Part shown: piece after piece, positions 18,265 to 27,166 of the stretch | How the letters are laid out: every line of letters starts with the position of its first letter | How positions within the stretch are numbered: position 1 is the stretch's first letter | Assembly (NCBI RefSeq): GCF_016907925.1 | Contig: NZ_JAFBCZ010000019.1 | Location: 55,127 to 119,126, forward strand | Reading direction: 5' to 3' | DNA length: 64,000 bases | From: Herpetosiphon giganteus | GTDB lineage: Bacteria > Chloroflexota > Chloroflexia > Chloroflexales > Herpetosiphonaceae | Made by a program: the position numbers and the translations under genes | Notes under the pieces: model-generated | Database searches by the model: none | What the model was told of the DNA's origin: nothing | Seen by the model: the letters and a program-made list of their open reading frames with translations, nothing else

Positions 18265-19230
18265 TTATGGCGCGGTATTGATCCAGGTGTTGAAGTTGCT
18301 CAAGACGGTTGAGGTAATCCGTGTACCTGAGTTGGTGGTACTGCCGCCGTTGGTGTGTACGCCAATTGAACAGTTGCTGCAGCTACCGCTGCTGTTCCAA
18401 ATTGGTGAGCCACTTTGGCCGCCATAGGTATCGTTGGCATACGAGAGGCGTAGGCTGGTGTAGCTGCGCACGGTATCGGCGTGGAACCACATCGTGCCTG
18501 AGGCTTTATCGCCTGGGTAGCCAGCAATGTTGGTCGCTTGGCCAACTAAGCCAGTGCTGCTTGGGGCACGCAAGCCGAACCAACCAGTTTGGCTGCCAAC
18601 GCTACAATTGATTTTGAATGCACCATAATCGTAGTTGGCGCTACCACTGGTTTGCCATTGCGAAACCGTGAACAATTTGGTTGCGTTACAGCCACCATAG
18701 GGGTTTGACGTGCCATTGCGGCCTGGGTAGAACTTAACATTGGTCACCCAAGCGTTGTTGCTCCAGAGACAGTGGCCAGCAGTTGCCACCGTATTGGCGC
18801 TGATCAACCAACCAGTACAAATATAGTTGCCACCACCACTGCTGAAGGTAATTTGGCCAATTCGGCGATAGGGATCTGAGGTGGTTGCGGTAATTCGCAC
18901 CCGATTATCAGCCCCAATAACTGAGTTGGTGCCTTCTTGGCTGCCACTTTGGGTTGCTGGCAAGGCATTAGGATCAATATCCTCGGCCCGATCACTTTCG
19001 GCTAGCACACCAGTTCCATCGCTGCCTGCAATGTAGGCACCAAATTCATCGTAGACAATGCCTTTGGTGTTGACTTCTACCGGCTGCCCATCACTGGCCA
19101 CAATCGTATGCGGATCGACCGCAACTTCGACTTCTTTCTTGGCCAAGCTAACATCACCCTGGGCCAAGCTTAAGCCTAAAACGCTCAAGACTACCGCGAC
19201 CCGTGTGTACCGCCGAACAGATAGACGCAT
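18265..19230 (-). CDS. Secreted V8/trypsin-like serine endopeptidase
   Basis: A 321-residue exported protease. After a signal peptide (VAVVLSVLGLSLAQG) there is a propeptide of about 100 residues, then the chymotrypsin-fold domain. The triad is visible as His153 (TAGHC), Asp201 (YDYGAF) and Ser273 (GGQSGSP). The sequence is closest in style to bacterial Glu-specific/V8-like enzymes with RIGQITFSSGGGNYICTGWLIS before the histidine. Several cysteines (CTGW, GGCNATK, INCSVG, CSNCSIG) suggest disulphides. AGGAGG 8 bases upstream fixes the ATG at 19230; an in-frame start further upstream would put extra residues before the signal peptide. It stands alone between intergenic regions. Confidence 0.9.
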   Translation of the reverse strand: MRLSVRRYTRVAVVLSVLGLSLAQGDVSLAKKEVEVAVDPHTIVASDGQPVEVNTKGIVYDEFGAYIAGSDGTGVLAESDRAEDIDPNALPATQSGSQEGTNSVIGADNRVRITATTSDPYRRIGQITFSSGGGNYICTGWLISANTVATAGHCLWSNNAWVTNVKFYPGRNGTSNPYGGCNATKLFTVSQWQTSGSANYDYGAFKINCSVGSQTGWFGLRAPSSTGLVGQATNIAGYPGDKASGTMWFHADTVRSYTSLRLSYANDTYGGQSGSPIWNSSGSCSNCSIGVHTNGGSTTNSGTRITSTVLSNFNTWINTAP

Positions 19231-19671
19231 TGCTGATCCTCCTAGGTAGGTTGGGCTAATGAGAACCGAGATTGGAAGTGGGGTGCCATTCGATGTTTGA
19301 ATGAGCATAAGTATATATTAAAATATTTTAATTGCAAGTTAAAAAATTTAATATTATCAATGTTGCTGTTTAGTGAACTTCGCACGATAAAATTGGCTAT
19401 CGCCAATCCTTACAAGGATAGATTGTTAACTATTATTAATAATCACCACCCTTCCGTCCCGCCTCAAGGCGTGAGACACGGGGGGCTTTAATCCCCTGTA
19501 CCCCCTAATATGTATGTTGTGGATTAATGTTGCATTTCTATTTCCCCTTTTTTCTTATCGCTGGCCCCTTGTCGCTGACCCCTGACCCCTCGCTCCCAAG
19601 CCCTAGATTGACAGTCATGCTGAGGCGTTGCACAATGGCACAAACCAAACGCTTTTGTGAAGGAGGTCACT
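19231..19671. other. Divergent intergenic region with short repeats
   Basis: This 441-bp gap separates the minus-strand protease from the plus-strand phosphodiesterase. It holds an AT-rich block with the palindrome TTAAAATATTTTAA near 19318-19331, probably promoter DNA. Near 19479-19503 is a small G/C hairpin (GGGG...CCCC). At about 19565-19592 is a CTGACCCCTGACCCCTCG motif that recurs near 41417. No gene is supported. Confidence 0.5.
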
Positions 19672-20415
19672 GTGTTACAGCCATTTGGCGCACGCAAAGG
19701 GCCATTTGTGATTGGGCATCGGGGAGCTGCGGGCTATGCGCCTGAAAATACCATGGCTGCATTTCAGCGCGGCTTGGCCTTGCGTGCTGATGCAATCGAA
19801 TTAGATGTGAATTTGAGCAAAGATGGCGAGTTGATGGTTATTCACGATCCAACGCTCAACCGCACGACCAACGGCTCTGGTTTGGTGTGTCAGCACACTG
19901 CTGCTGAAATTCAGGCGCTTGATGCTGGCTCGTGGTTTGATCCGTCGTTCAGCGATTGCCGCGTGCCAACCTTGCGCGAGGTGTTGACCTGGGCCAAAGA
20001 TCGCACCAAAGTGGTAATCGAATTAAAAAATGGCCCAATTTTCTACCCAGATATTGAAGTGGCCTTGGTGCGCTTGCTCGACGAGTTGAATGTGCGCGAT
20101 CAAGTGATGGCAATTTCGTTTGATCATATTGTGTTGGGCCAGCTCAAAGCCATTGCTCCCGATGTGGCTACCGGTGTAATTTACGCCTCGCGCGTGCCCG
20201 ATGCGCCAGCAATGGCAAAATTGGTCAATGCCGATTTGGTGATGCCATATTGGGCGATGCTGACCCGTGAGGAAGTTGATGCTTGCCATGCTGCCGATTT
20301 GTTCGTTAGCCCGTGGGGCGGCCCCGAACAAGATTATAAGCATATTTTGAGCTTGGGGGTTGATGCAGTTGGCGCTGATTATCCCGACCGTCCGCGCCAA
20401 TTTATGGCCGAGTAA
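19672..20415 (+). CDS. Glycerophosphodiester phosphodiesterase
   Basis: The 247-residue cytoplasmic GDPD-family enzyme hydrolyses glycerophosphodiesters to glycerol-3-phosphate and an alcohol. The diagnostic start IGHRGAAGYAPENTMAAF carries the first catalytic His and the metal-site Glu. ELDVNLSKDGELMVIHDPTLNRTTNGSG carries the second catalytic His and metal-binding residues. VVIELKNG adds a further Glu. The full TIM-barrel length is present. I choose the GTG at 19672, because AAGGAGGT lies 4-5 bases upstream of it. It is monocistronic, with a strong terminator immediately after it. Confidence 0.9.
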   Translation: MLQPFGARKGPFVIGHRGAAGYAPENTMAAFQRGLALRADAIELDVNLSKDGELMVIHDPTLNRTTNGSGLVCQHTAAEIQALDAGSWFDPSFSDCRVPTLREVLTWAKDRTKVVIELKNGPIFYPDIEVALVRLLDELNVRDQVMAISFDHIVLGQLKAIAPDVATGVIYASRVPDAPAMAKLVNADLVMPYWAMLTREEVDACHAADLFVSPWGGPEQDYKHILSLGVDAVGADYPDRPRQFMAE

Positions 20416-20430
20416 CCAATTTAATTAATC

Positions 20431-20468
20431 AACGGGCTACCAAAAACTTGGTAGCCCGTTGGTTTTTT
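20431..20468 (+). terminator. Rho-independent terminator
   Basis: AACGGGCTACCAA and TTGGTAGCCCGTT form a 13-bp stem followed by GGTTTTTT. It ends the phosphodiesterase gene and abuts the stop of the convergent gene. Confidence 0.9.
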
Positions 20469-21327
20469 AGGCGGCGTGGAGTTGGGCTTCACTTGCTTGG
20501 GGTTGCAAGGCGGCGCTGAGATCACGGCGTAGGGCTTCAATATCACCTAAATCATCATCGCACAGCATGGTAACCAAATAATCGCCGAGGGTTTCGACAA
20601 TTAGCGTGCCTTCATCGGCATGGAGAATTAAGGCACTCGCCCAGCCTAATTCGCAGGCGTAGCCCATTTGGCGATAGACATCTAACAAGGCTTTTGATAA
20701 GCCACTAATTCGTTGATGGCTACTGGATTTGGTAAAACTAAGTGCTGATGTTAGCCCTTCGTGATTTGCAAGCGCAATGCCGCGCAAGCGATAGTGCGAA
20801 ACATTAACTAAGCTATTGAGAATTTGTTGCAAATGGGCATGGCGTTGGGCGGTTGCTGGCGCGAGCTTAATTGCGTTGGCGACCAAGCGATACAACGTGC
20901 TAATTTGTTGCATTTCGCAGCTGGCAACGCTGGCATAGCTCGATGTGCCCAAGGCTTCGCGCATGGCTTCGCTGCTCAGCGCATTTGGGGCTTGGCCACG
21001 AGTTGCAGCAATAATTAACGGCTTGCCCAAGCGAAAAGCCTGCTCTTCAAGCTCGTTGATAAAATAGCCGCTATCAACCGAGGGTTGGCAGCCATCGACA
21101 AAGGTAATTGTGGCCAGCGCCCGCTCCATCAAGCCGCTGCCCAATTCCTCGTAGGTGCTTTTGGGAATCGCCAGCAAACGAATGCTGGTGGTGGTGGTTA
21201 ATCGATATTCACCAATATGCACAGCACCAGTGGTTGGGCTGAGTGGTTTTAATGTATAGCTGCTGCTAATGGTTTTTAAGCATTGAATGCTCGCTTCGCC
21301 ATCACCAGTCAAAATGATCGTATGCAT
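20467..21327 (-). CDS. Pseudo-GTPase fused to Roadblock/LC7 domain
   Basis: A 286-residue protein of two parts. Residues 1-140 resemble small Ras-like/Arf-like GTPases of the bacterial MglA type, but there is no GxxxxGK[ST] P-loop (MHTIILTGDGEASIQCL) and the NKxD site reads AATRGQAPNAL. The helix after it, SSEAMREALG, matches the SPEEVREALG region of true GTPases. Residues about 170-280 look like a Roadblock/LC7 (MglB-like) domain: LNSLVNVSHYRLRGIALANHEGL and later ALILHADEGTLIVETLGDYLVTML. MglB proteins regulate MglA GTPases, so this may be a self-contained, nucleotide-free scaffold. The ATG at 21327 is preceded by GGAGGC. The fusion assignment rests on pattern recognition. Confidence 0.6.
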   Translation of the reverse strand: MHTIILTGDGEASIQCLKTISSSYTLKPLSPTTGAVHIGEYRLTTTTSIRLLAIPKSTYEELGSGLMERALATITFVDGCQPSVDSGYFINELEEQAFRLGKPLIIAATRGQAPNALSSEAMREALGTSSYASVASCEMQQISTLYRLVANAIKLAPATAQRHAHLQQILNSLVNVSHYRLRGIALANHEGLTSALSFTKSSSHQRISGLSKALLDVYRQMGYACELGWASALILHADEGTLIVETLGDYLVTMLCDDDLGDIEALRRDLSAALQPQASEAQLHAA

Positions 21328-21500
21328 GTGCTGCCTCCGCCGCAGAATAGGTGCTAGCTGCACGTGAATAGTGCTCCACACACTACACTCTATTTTGCGC
21401 TTTTGTGCATCACTTTAAACGGTACTTTAGGTTGATTCGGCTATGGGATTTTGGTTTTGCTCAACGCGACCTGCGAACTACGGTCGTATAGCCTGCATGG

Positions 21501-22526
21501 TTATTCTGCTGCCTGCCAACTATCGGTTTCAGGGTTGTAACGATAGCTCAAAGTGCTTTCATTGGGGTTAGTAACCGCAGTCAGGGTGTAATCGAATTGG
21601 ACAATTCGCACTTGCATGGTCGCATCGCCAAAGGTAATGCGCCGCCCACGTTCATCGCCATGGTAGCCTTGGCCGCTAAAATCAATTTCTTGGCGCGGCT
21701 GGCCAGTTGGATTGCCTTGGGCATCCAGCGCAATTGAATAGATTTGGGGCTGGCGTGCTAAAGCATAATATAAGCGCTTACCACTACTGCCGTTATACAC
21801 CCCAAGCCCAAAGCTATCAACGCCATCGAGCACGATGCTGGCTTTTTTACTGGCTAAATCAACGCGAAAGATGCGACCAAATTGTTGCTGCTTGGTTGAG
21901 CCAAACACCGATGAAACATACAAACTATGAGTGTTGCAATCGTAATTAAGCGCCAAAATGCCATAGGGATTGGTATTGTTGGCGGGTGCAGCGGTTGGTA
22001 AATCGAGCAATTCGCTCAATTCGGCAGTGCGTGGATCAATCCGATAGAGCTTATTGGCCGCCGCTGGTGGATTATACAAAATGCTGACCCAGGGCACTGC
22101 ACCAACATAAATCGCGCCGTCGCGATCCAAAATTGGCGAGCTAAGATAGCCAGCCTGCGCCCAAGAAGGGTGTTGATAGGGCGCTGGTTGGCTGGCTTCT
22201 TGGCCTTCGCTGGTCAAATCGTACATCACCATGCCACGCACGCGGCGGGCTTGGGTATCGAGCACTGCATTGACCCCAAAGCCTTGGGCTTGGGCAAACG
22301 GCGGAATTTGCTTGCACGAGGTTACTTCGCCTTGGGCAAAATTGCTGGCAGTTGCTGAACTACGATTAAGCCACCACACTCCCAATCCAAGTACAGCGAA
22401 CACCGCCAAAACACTGCCCAAGGCCAACAATGAACGCCGATTGTTGGCCTGATTGGGCTTAACTGGTAACTTTGCTGCTTTTATGGCGGGCTGGGCTGAT
22501 TGCGGGCGTTTTTTACGACGACTCAT
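21501..22526 (-). CDS. Membrane-anchored propeller-like hypothetical protein
   Basis: A 341-residue protein with a basic, Pro/Lys-rich cytoplasmic start (about 30 residues), one membrane span (SLLALGSVLAVFAVLGLGVWWL) and an extracellular region. That region contains repeated strand patterns such as GYLSSPILDRDGAIYVGAVPWVSILY, NKLYRIDPRTAELSELLDL and GRIFRVDLASKKASIVLDG, typical of six- or seven-bladed beta-propellers. No catalytic residues are evident. Its ATG directly follows the TAA of the lipoprotein gene upstream (TAAATG), so the two are translationally coupled and probably work together at the membrane. GAGGC precedes the start. Confidence 0.7.
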   Translation of the reverse strand: MSRRKKRPQSAQPAIKAAKLPVKPNQANNRRSLLALGSVLAVFAVLGLGVWWLNRSSATASNFAQGEVTSCKQIPPFAQAQGFGVNAVLDTQARRVRGMVMYDLTSEGQEASQPAPYQHPSWAQAGYLSSPILDRDGAIYVGAVPWVSILYNPPAAANKLYRIDPRTAELSELLDLPTAAPANNTNPYGILALNYDCNTHSLYVSSVFGSTKQQQFGRIFRVDLASKKASIVLDGVDSFGLGVYNGSSGKRLYYALARQPQIYSIALDAQGNPTGQPRQEIDFSGQGYHGDERGRRITFGDATMQVRIVQFDYTLTAVTNPNESTLSYRYNPETDSWQAAE

Positions 22527-24281
22527 TTATTTGCCTCGCTCTGGCCGAAAAAGCGGCCCCGACCAACAAGGATATTCTTCGGGCACATAGACTCCGCGCC
22601 GCAACACCGATTCGGCCCAACAATATTGGCTGCCTGGCGTATCGTCGTTTTTAAGTTGAGCCACATACCATAACACGATGTTTTGGTTGCTAATGCTTTC
22701 CGCTGGATTGTCGATAAATTGCTCGGGGCCTTGGTTTGCGTCATTATTGCAGCATGGCCCAATCGTCACCATATCGCTTTCGCCTTCGTCGCGTTCAGGA
22801 TGATCGAGCGTTGCATAAAGAAAGGCTTGATCGCCACGCCCGCCATCAGCAAATTGGCCGCGTCCGGTGGCAATGGTGTAACTGCCGCCATTGGCAAAAT
22901 CGAGCCGATATTCTGCGCCGTCGGGGTGGATTTGGCGCGTAGCTGCGTCCTGCCATTGTTCTGTTTCCCAGGTTTGCCATTGTGTGCCATCCCAGGCGCT
23001 GATTGTGCCAGTATCGGCCAAACTAATGCGCGTGACTGGTCGATAGGTGCCATCATCGCCGCAACCACGGCCAACGCTGGCGATTGCTGGCCGAAAGCGC
23101 CCATCAAAATAGAATTGAAACGCTTGCTCGTAATAATAATTGCATGGCTCAGGCCAAAGCTCCGACCAAAATTCCTGCACCAATTGAAAACCAACCACTT
23201 GATCATTCTCGATCAACTCGCCGATCATTGGTGGCTCGACGGCGATGACTGCTGCTTGGGAAAAATAGGGGCAGCCAACTGCATCGCTATAGCCAAAACC
23301 ATCGCGTTCGCTATAGCTCACATGCCAATCGACCAATTTAGCACTTTTGAACAAGGGCTTACCTTGATAACTTACCTCGGAAATGCGCAGGCCATCGGAT
23401 GAGGTGAGCATATAATCAAAGGCCCAGCCATCACGCTCCAAACTGGTTGTATGATCGCAATATTTTAGTACGGCCTCGTTTTGCATGCCTTTTTCGGTCA
23501 CTGCCGGGCCAGTTGCCCCAACATTGGTCCAGCGCACGCCCACCAAGCGGGTATCGGTCAGATCGACAATCGCCCACAATGCGCGTTCGCCTTCGACAAA
23601 GGTTGGCGCAACGCATAAATGCAGCGAGCGCTCGCAGCGGGTGGCGTTCAACGACGTTTTGGTATTGGCCATCACTGCTTGATCGGAGCTTGGTTTGTAG
23701 CCAAGCACCTGCTCAACTTCGGTGGCGTTACTGGCAATTTCACGTGCCACCGCCGTCAAGTGTTCAGGAATATCAGGCTGGCTATTGGCGAGGCGCTCGA
23801 CGACAATTACTTTTTGATTGGAAATATCGACGGTAATTGCCAACGTCAGGTTAAGCGCAAAATTGTAGATCTCGACGCGATAGCAGCTGACCTGCAAGCA
23901 TTGAGCAGTTGCCTCGATGATGTCGCTCTCGCGTACAGGCACAACCCCAAAAACCTCATTGCGAAATGGAATACCATTCTGCTCAACAAATTGACTTTGG
24001 AGCTTTGGTTCGTTGAGCGCCACAATTTGGGCCATTGCTTGCTGCGAATCAAGGCTAGCGAGGGTCAAAACTGGCGGTTTGGCACTCAATGCAGCATCGA
24101 TAGCTTGCTGGTAGGCGCTCAATAAAGGATAATCGCGGGCTTCGGGGGTAACTGCGGCGGCGAGAATGGCGGGAGTTTCAGCGGGAAGACTGGTGGTTGT
24201 GGGGTGTTGGGCAGGCGTTGTGCCACATGCACTTAATCCTAACAACAGCACTATTAATTGATAGCAAACGCTTCGTCGCAT
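22527..24281 (-). CDS. Large lipoprotein of unknown function
   Basis: The 584-residue product starts with a lipoprotein signal (MRRSVCYQLIVLLLGLSAC; lipobox LSAC) followed by a Thr/Pro/Gln-rich linker, so it is predicted to be lipid-anchored outside the membrane. I recognise no family. The body is mixed alpha/beta with many Trp and paired cysteines (CLQVSCYRVEIYNF; CCNND), which may form disulphides. AAGGAGTT upstream fixes the start. It is the first gene of a two-gene unit with the propeller protein. The 232-bp gap upstream (24282-24513) separates it from a divergent hydrolase remnant and shows no other gene. Confidence 0.7.
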   Translation of the reverse strand: MRRSVCYQLIVLLLGLSACGTTPAQHPTTTSLPAETPAILAAAVTPEARDYPLLSAYQQAIDAALSAKPPVLTLASLDSQQAMAQIVALNEPKLQSQFVEQNGIPFRNEVFGVVPVRESDIIEATAQCLQVSCYRVEIYNFALNLTLAITVDISNQKVIVVERLANSQPDIPEHLTAVAREIASNATEVEQVLGYKPSSDQAVMANTKTSLNATRCERSLHLCVAPTFVEGERALWAIVDLTDTRLVGVRWTNVGATGPAVTEKGMQNEAVLKYCDHTTSLERDGWAFDYMLTSSDGLRISEVSYQGKPLFKSAKLVDWHVSYSERDGFGYSDAVGCPYFSQAAVIAVEPPMIGELIENDQVVGFQLVQEFWSELWPEPCNYYYEQAFQFYFDGRFRPAIASVGRGCGDDGTYRPVTRISLADTGTISAWDGTQWQTWETEQWQDAATRQIHPDGAEYRLDFANGGSYTIATGRGQFADGGRGDQAFLYATLDHPERDEGESDMVTIGPCCNNDANQGPEQFIDNPAESISNQNIVLWYVAQLKNDDTPGSQYCWAESVLRRGVYVPEEYPCWSGPLFRPERGK

Positions 24282-24513
24282 AGAAACTCCTTCACACCTA
24301 CAAGAACGATGATTAAATGAATCTGCGTGGTAGTGTGGCGAGAATGAAGCAAGCGCGTGATTTCATTATAGAAGATTCTGGCCAATTCTGCTGCATCAAA
24401 TTCGCACTTGCTGCCAATGCACGTTCGTTTGTATGATAGCGCCTGATTATAAAAGCCTACATGGTTTATCAACCTAAACAATTGGCTTGTTGAATGAGGA
24501 GTGTTGAATTTCA

Positions 24514-24723
24514 ATGCCTATTTTTACATGTGCAACCTCCGATGGGGGAACGCTAGTTTTTGATCGACAGGGTACTGGCTCGCCGTTGCTTTTGCTGCAT
24601 GGCTTTGGCCAAGATCGCATGCTTTGGCACAACGCGGGCTGGGTTGAGCGCCTCGCTGCTCATTTTACTGTTATAACCGTCGATCTGCGTGGCGCTGGAG
24701 CGAGCTTTATGCCGACTGAATAG
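24514..24723 (+). pseudogene. Truncated alpha/beta hydrolase (N-terminal fragment)
   Basis: The 69 residues match only the start of an alpha/beta-hydrolase: LLLLHGFGQDRMLWHNAGW (oxyanion region HGFG) and ITVDLRGAGASFMPTE, which in intact enzymes precedes the nucleophile-elbow GxSxG. The frame then ends in TAG, and no continuation is visible in any frame before the terminator at 24764. With the catalytic Ser, Asp and His missing it cannot be an active hydrolase. A weak GAGGA lies about 13 bases upstream. Confidence 0.7.
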
Positions 24724-24763
24724 CCTTCTTTTGATGCTATCGATCATACTTAATGCGTGAATA

Positions 24764-24796
24764 AAGCCCCTCGCCTGCGTCGTGAGTGAGGGGCTT
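24764..24796 (-). terminator. Rho-independent terminator
   Basis: AAGCCCCTC (24764-24772) and GAGGGGCTT (24788-24796) pair; on the minus strand TTTATTC follows. It serves the acetyltransferase gene and may also stop transcription from the hydrolase fragment. Confidence 0.75.
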
Positions 24797-24815
24797 GGGT
24801 ATGCATTTTTTTCAA

Positions 24816-25337
24816 TTAATGGGCTAATTCGCGATAAAACAACACGGTTGCATGGGTTTCGCCATCGGCGCTCCGGGCAAAATTGGGAATAACCCCAGCT
24901 TCGTGATAGCCCAATTTGCGATACAGCGACTCAGCCTTATCGCCTTGGCGCGTATCGAGCACCAACAACCAACGGCCATGGGTTTGGGCAACCGCCTCAA
25001 GTTCGTGCATTAATTGTTGGGCGATGCCACGGCGTTGAAATTGCGAATGCACTAATAATTTTTGGACTTCGGCGCGATGGCTGGCGTTGGCTTTGTTGGG
25101 TAGATCAAGCTGGACGCTGCCGACAATATGATCTGCATCCAACGCTACCAACAATACCCGCTGCTCGGCCTGAAGATCGCTGATGATCGCTTGCCAATAG
25201 CTGGTTGCATCGGTAGGGTTGAGCGGCGGCAAAAAGCCAATTGACGCGCCTTGAGCAACGCTATCAATTAATAATTGACATAATTCGCTAAGCTTCGCTT
25301 GCGCTTGCTTGAAATTGTAAGCTTGAATTGTGATCAT
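24816..25337 (-). CDS. GNAT-family N-acetyltransferase
   Basis: The 173-residue protein has the GNAT fold that transfers acetyl from acetyl-CoA to an amine. The acetyl-CoA loop is visible as VHSQFQRRGIAQQLMHELEAVA (motif A, Q/RxxGxG/A), preceded by the strand HIVGSVQLDL and followed by GRWLLVLDTRQGDKAESLYRKLGYHEAG (motif B). The acceptor is not predictable. The ATG at 25337 has AGGG upstream and lies 50 bp inside the end of the alpha/beta-hydrolase gene, so the two are probably translationally coupled in the operon SDR - hydrolase - acetyltransferase. Confidence 0.85.
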   Translation of the reverse strand: MITIQAYNFKQAQAKLSELCQLLIDSVAQGASIGFLPPLNPTDATSYWQAIISDLQAEQRVLLVALDADHIVGSVQLDLPNKANASHRAEVQKLLVHSQFQRRGIAQQLMHELEAVAQTHGRWLLVLDTRQGDKAESLYRKLGYHEAGVIPNFARSADGETHATVLFYRELAH

Positions 25338-26166
25338 GCTGATTCCCTGTGACGATTGATTGCAACCAATTATTGATTAACTCGGCAGTTTCACGATACG
25401 ACTCCTCGAACATTAAATCGTGATTGGCCTTGGGAATAACCCAATATTCGGCGTTGTAATGGGCTGCCGCAGGCCGCGAATAGACCTCGGGAATACAGCG
25501 ATCGTTTTCGGCAGCTAGCCATAAGAGCGGCGTTTTGACCTTTTTGGCTGGTCGCCAGAGTGGCCAACGATATTGCAACAACACTAGGGCCGATTCTGGA
25601 ACGAGCTGGCGGTGGAGTTGTTTAGGCTTGATAATTGCGTTTTCGCTGAGGAACCAAAAAGCTGCGCGTTTGGGCGTGCGAATGGTTGGCGTTGCAGAGA
25701 ACGAAAGCCACGACAGCAATACGCCCCAAGGATCAAGTTTTTGGGCATTACGGAAAACTGGGCGCATACTATGGCTCAGCCATGGCGCTACCAACACCAT
25801 TGCTGGCAAATCAGCGTCGCCTTTGGCAAGATGCCACTGGCCCAGCGCGCCACCCATACTGTGGCCCATGTAGATTGGCTTGGTTGGCAAGCGCTCAATT
25901 TCGGCTTTGAGCGTGCGGTAATAATAACCAAGCGTATTCAACCGATATGGGCGCTGGGCTGGTGATTTGCCATGGCCTGGCAGGCTGAATGCGATGCTCT
26001 GCCAGCCCCATTCGGCCAATAATTCTTGCCAAGGTTGCCAGCACCACGCTCCATGCCACATGCCGTGGCCTAGCAAAATTGGCGTTTGCTGGCGTTGTTG
26101 CTGGGGAGTGTAGATGATGCGCTCGATGCCAGCTTCAAGCTGATGCTCAATCGTATATTCGGTCAC
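25288..26166 (-). CDS. Alpha/beta hydrolase
   Basis: A 292-residue serine hydrolase of the alpha/beta fold. The oxyanion region is LLGHGMWHGAW. The nucleophile elbow GHSMGG holds the catalytic Ser. LWLAAENDRCIPE carries the acidic residue and KANHDLMFEE the catalytic His. The substrate is probably an ester or lipid-like molecule but is not specified by sequence. I choose GTG at 26166, because AAAGAGGT lies about 5 bases before it, the same GAGGTCACTGTG arrangement seen before the phosphodiesterase at 19672. It lies 25 bp downstream of the SDR gene and overlaps the acetyltransferase gene by 50 bp. Confidence 0.85.
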   Translation of the reverse strand: MTEYTIEHQLEAGIERIIYTPQQQRQQTPILLGHGMWHGAWCWQPWQELLAEWGWQSIAFSLPGHGKSPAQRPYRLNTLGYYYRTLKAEIERLPTKPIYMGHSMGGALGQWHLAKGDADLPAMVLVAPWLSHSMRPVFRNAQKLDPWGVLLSWLSFSATPTIRTPKRAAFWFLSENAIIKPKQLHRQLVPESALVLLQYRWPLWRPAKKVKTPLLWLAAENDRCIPEVYSRPAAAHYNAEYWVIPKANHDLMFEESYRETAELINNWLQSIVTGNQHDHNSSLQFQASASEA

Positions 26167-26191
26167 AGTGACCTCTTTCGCTCTAAACAAG

Positions 26192-26935
26192 CTACATGCT
26201 GGTTATGCCACCATCGATGATATATTCGGCTCCGGTGATAAAACTAGCCGCAGGCGAGGCCAAAAAGACGATCAATTCGGCAATTTCTTGGGGTGTGCCC
26301 ATACGTTTGAGCGGAATCGAGCGAATCATTCGTTCGTGGGCGCTTGGCTCGAAGCCCTCTAAAATTGCTGTTTCGGTCCAGCCTGGGCAAACAGCGTTAA
26401 TCCGAATGCCTGCGGATGCTAGCTCAATTGCGCCAGTTTTGCTCATCTGAATCACGCCAGCTTTGGCCACGCCATATGGCCCCAAATTGGGCGAGCCGCC
26501 AACGCCTGCAATCGAGGCCACATTGACAATCGCGCCGCCTTTGCCAGTTGCAAGCATGGCTTGGCTGGCATATTTTTGGCCCCAAAATACTCCGGTCAAA
26601 TCGATGTCGAGCACGCGTTGCCAATTATGATTTTCGGTTAGGTGCAACGGCGCTGGTTGGCCGCCAATGCCTGCATTGTTGATCATAATATCCAAGCCAC
26701 CTTGCTCGAGGGCAAATTGCACTAAGGCTTGAATATCGGCCTCGTTGCGCACATCGCAAGGCTGAAAAAGAGCGTGACCATCTGCGCTGCGAATCTGTTC
26801 GGTAGTTTGTAATGCTGCTTGCTGATTAATATCGCCAATCACAACGGTTGCGCCTTGAGCTGCGAGAATTTTGGCTGTGGCCGCCCCGATGCCAATCGCT
26901 CCGCCAGTGACAATTGCAACTTTCCCGTGAAGCAT
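26192..26935 (-). CDS. Short-chain dehydrogenase/reductase
   Basis: The 247-residue classical SDR shows every family hallmark. The cofactor loop is TGGAIGIG near residue 10, and an acidic residue after strand 2 (GDINQQ) suggests NAD(H) preference. NNAGIGG, the catalytic Ser in VNVASIAG and the YGVAK Tyr/Lys pair follow, then CPGWTET and a C-terminal GAEYIIDGGITSM. It probably oxidises or reduces a hydroxyl or keto group on a small molecule. GGAGGACAGG precedes the ATG. It is first in a three-gene operon with a hydrolase and an acetyltransferase. Confidence 0.9.
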   Translation of the reverse strand: MLHGKVAIVTGGAIGIGAATAKILAAQGATVVIGDINQQAALQTTEQIRSADGHALFQPCDVRNEADIQALVQFALEQGGLDIMINNAGIGGQPAPLHLTENHNWQRVLDIDLTGVFWGQKYASQAMLATGKGGAIVNVASIAGVGGSPNLGPYGVAKAGVIQMSKTGAIELASAGIRINAVCPGWTETAILEGFEPSAHERMIRSIPLKRMGTPQEIAELIVFLASPAASFITGAEYIIDGGITSM

Positions 26936-26989
26936 CCTGTCCTCCTTGACATGCTAGCTGTGGCGCTATTATCAGAAATCGACACATAA

Positions 26990-27160
26990 AAGTCAAAAGG
27001 CAAGGATGAAGGATGAGGGATGAAGGATGATGTCAGATGTCAAAAGTCAATAGCCTAAAGCCTCTAGCCCTTCGTGGAATTCGTGCAATTCGTGGCTAAA
27101 ATTGACTTTGCGGAATTTAACGCAGAGGCGCAGAGAACCGATGGCTATAGGCTTTGGGCT
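26990..27160. repeat. Cluster of short-motif intergenic repeats
   Basis: A run of near-tandem short words: GGATGAAGGATGAGGGATGAAGG, then AAAAGTCAATAGCC/TCTAGCCC, then ATTCGTGCAATTCGTGGC, then GCAGAGGCGCAGAG, then GGCTATAGGC. The same words recur at 29.8, 48.4 and 59.5-61.4 kb. They do not encode a protein. Confidence 0.7.
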
Positions 27161-27166
27161 ATTGGC

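Noticed and set aside
19470..19510. G/C hairpin near CGTGAGACACGGGGGG as a small RNA
   Set aside because: The stem is short and there is no promoter or terminator in a suitable position.
24254..24514. 86-residue minus-strand frame in the gap upstream of the lipoprotein
   Set aside because: It overlaps the lipoprotein's own start region, has no ribosome binding site and no recognisable sequence.
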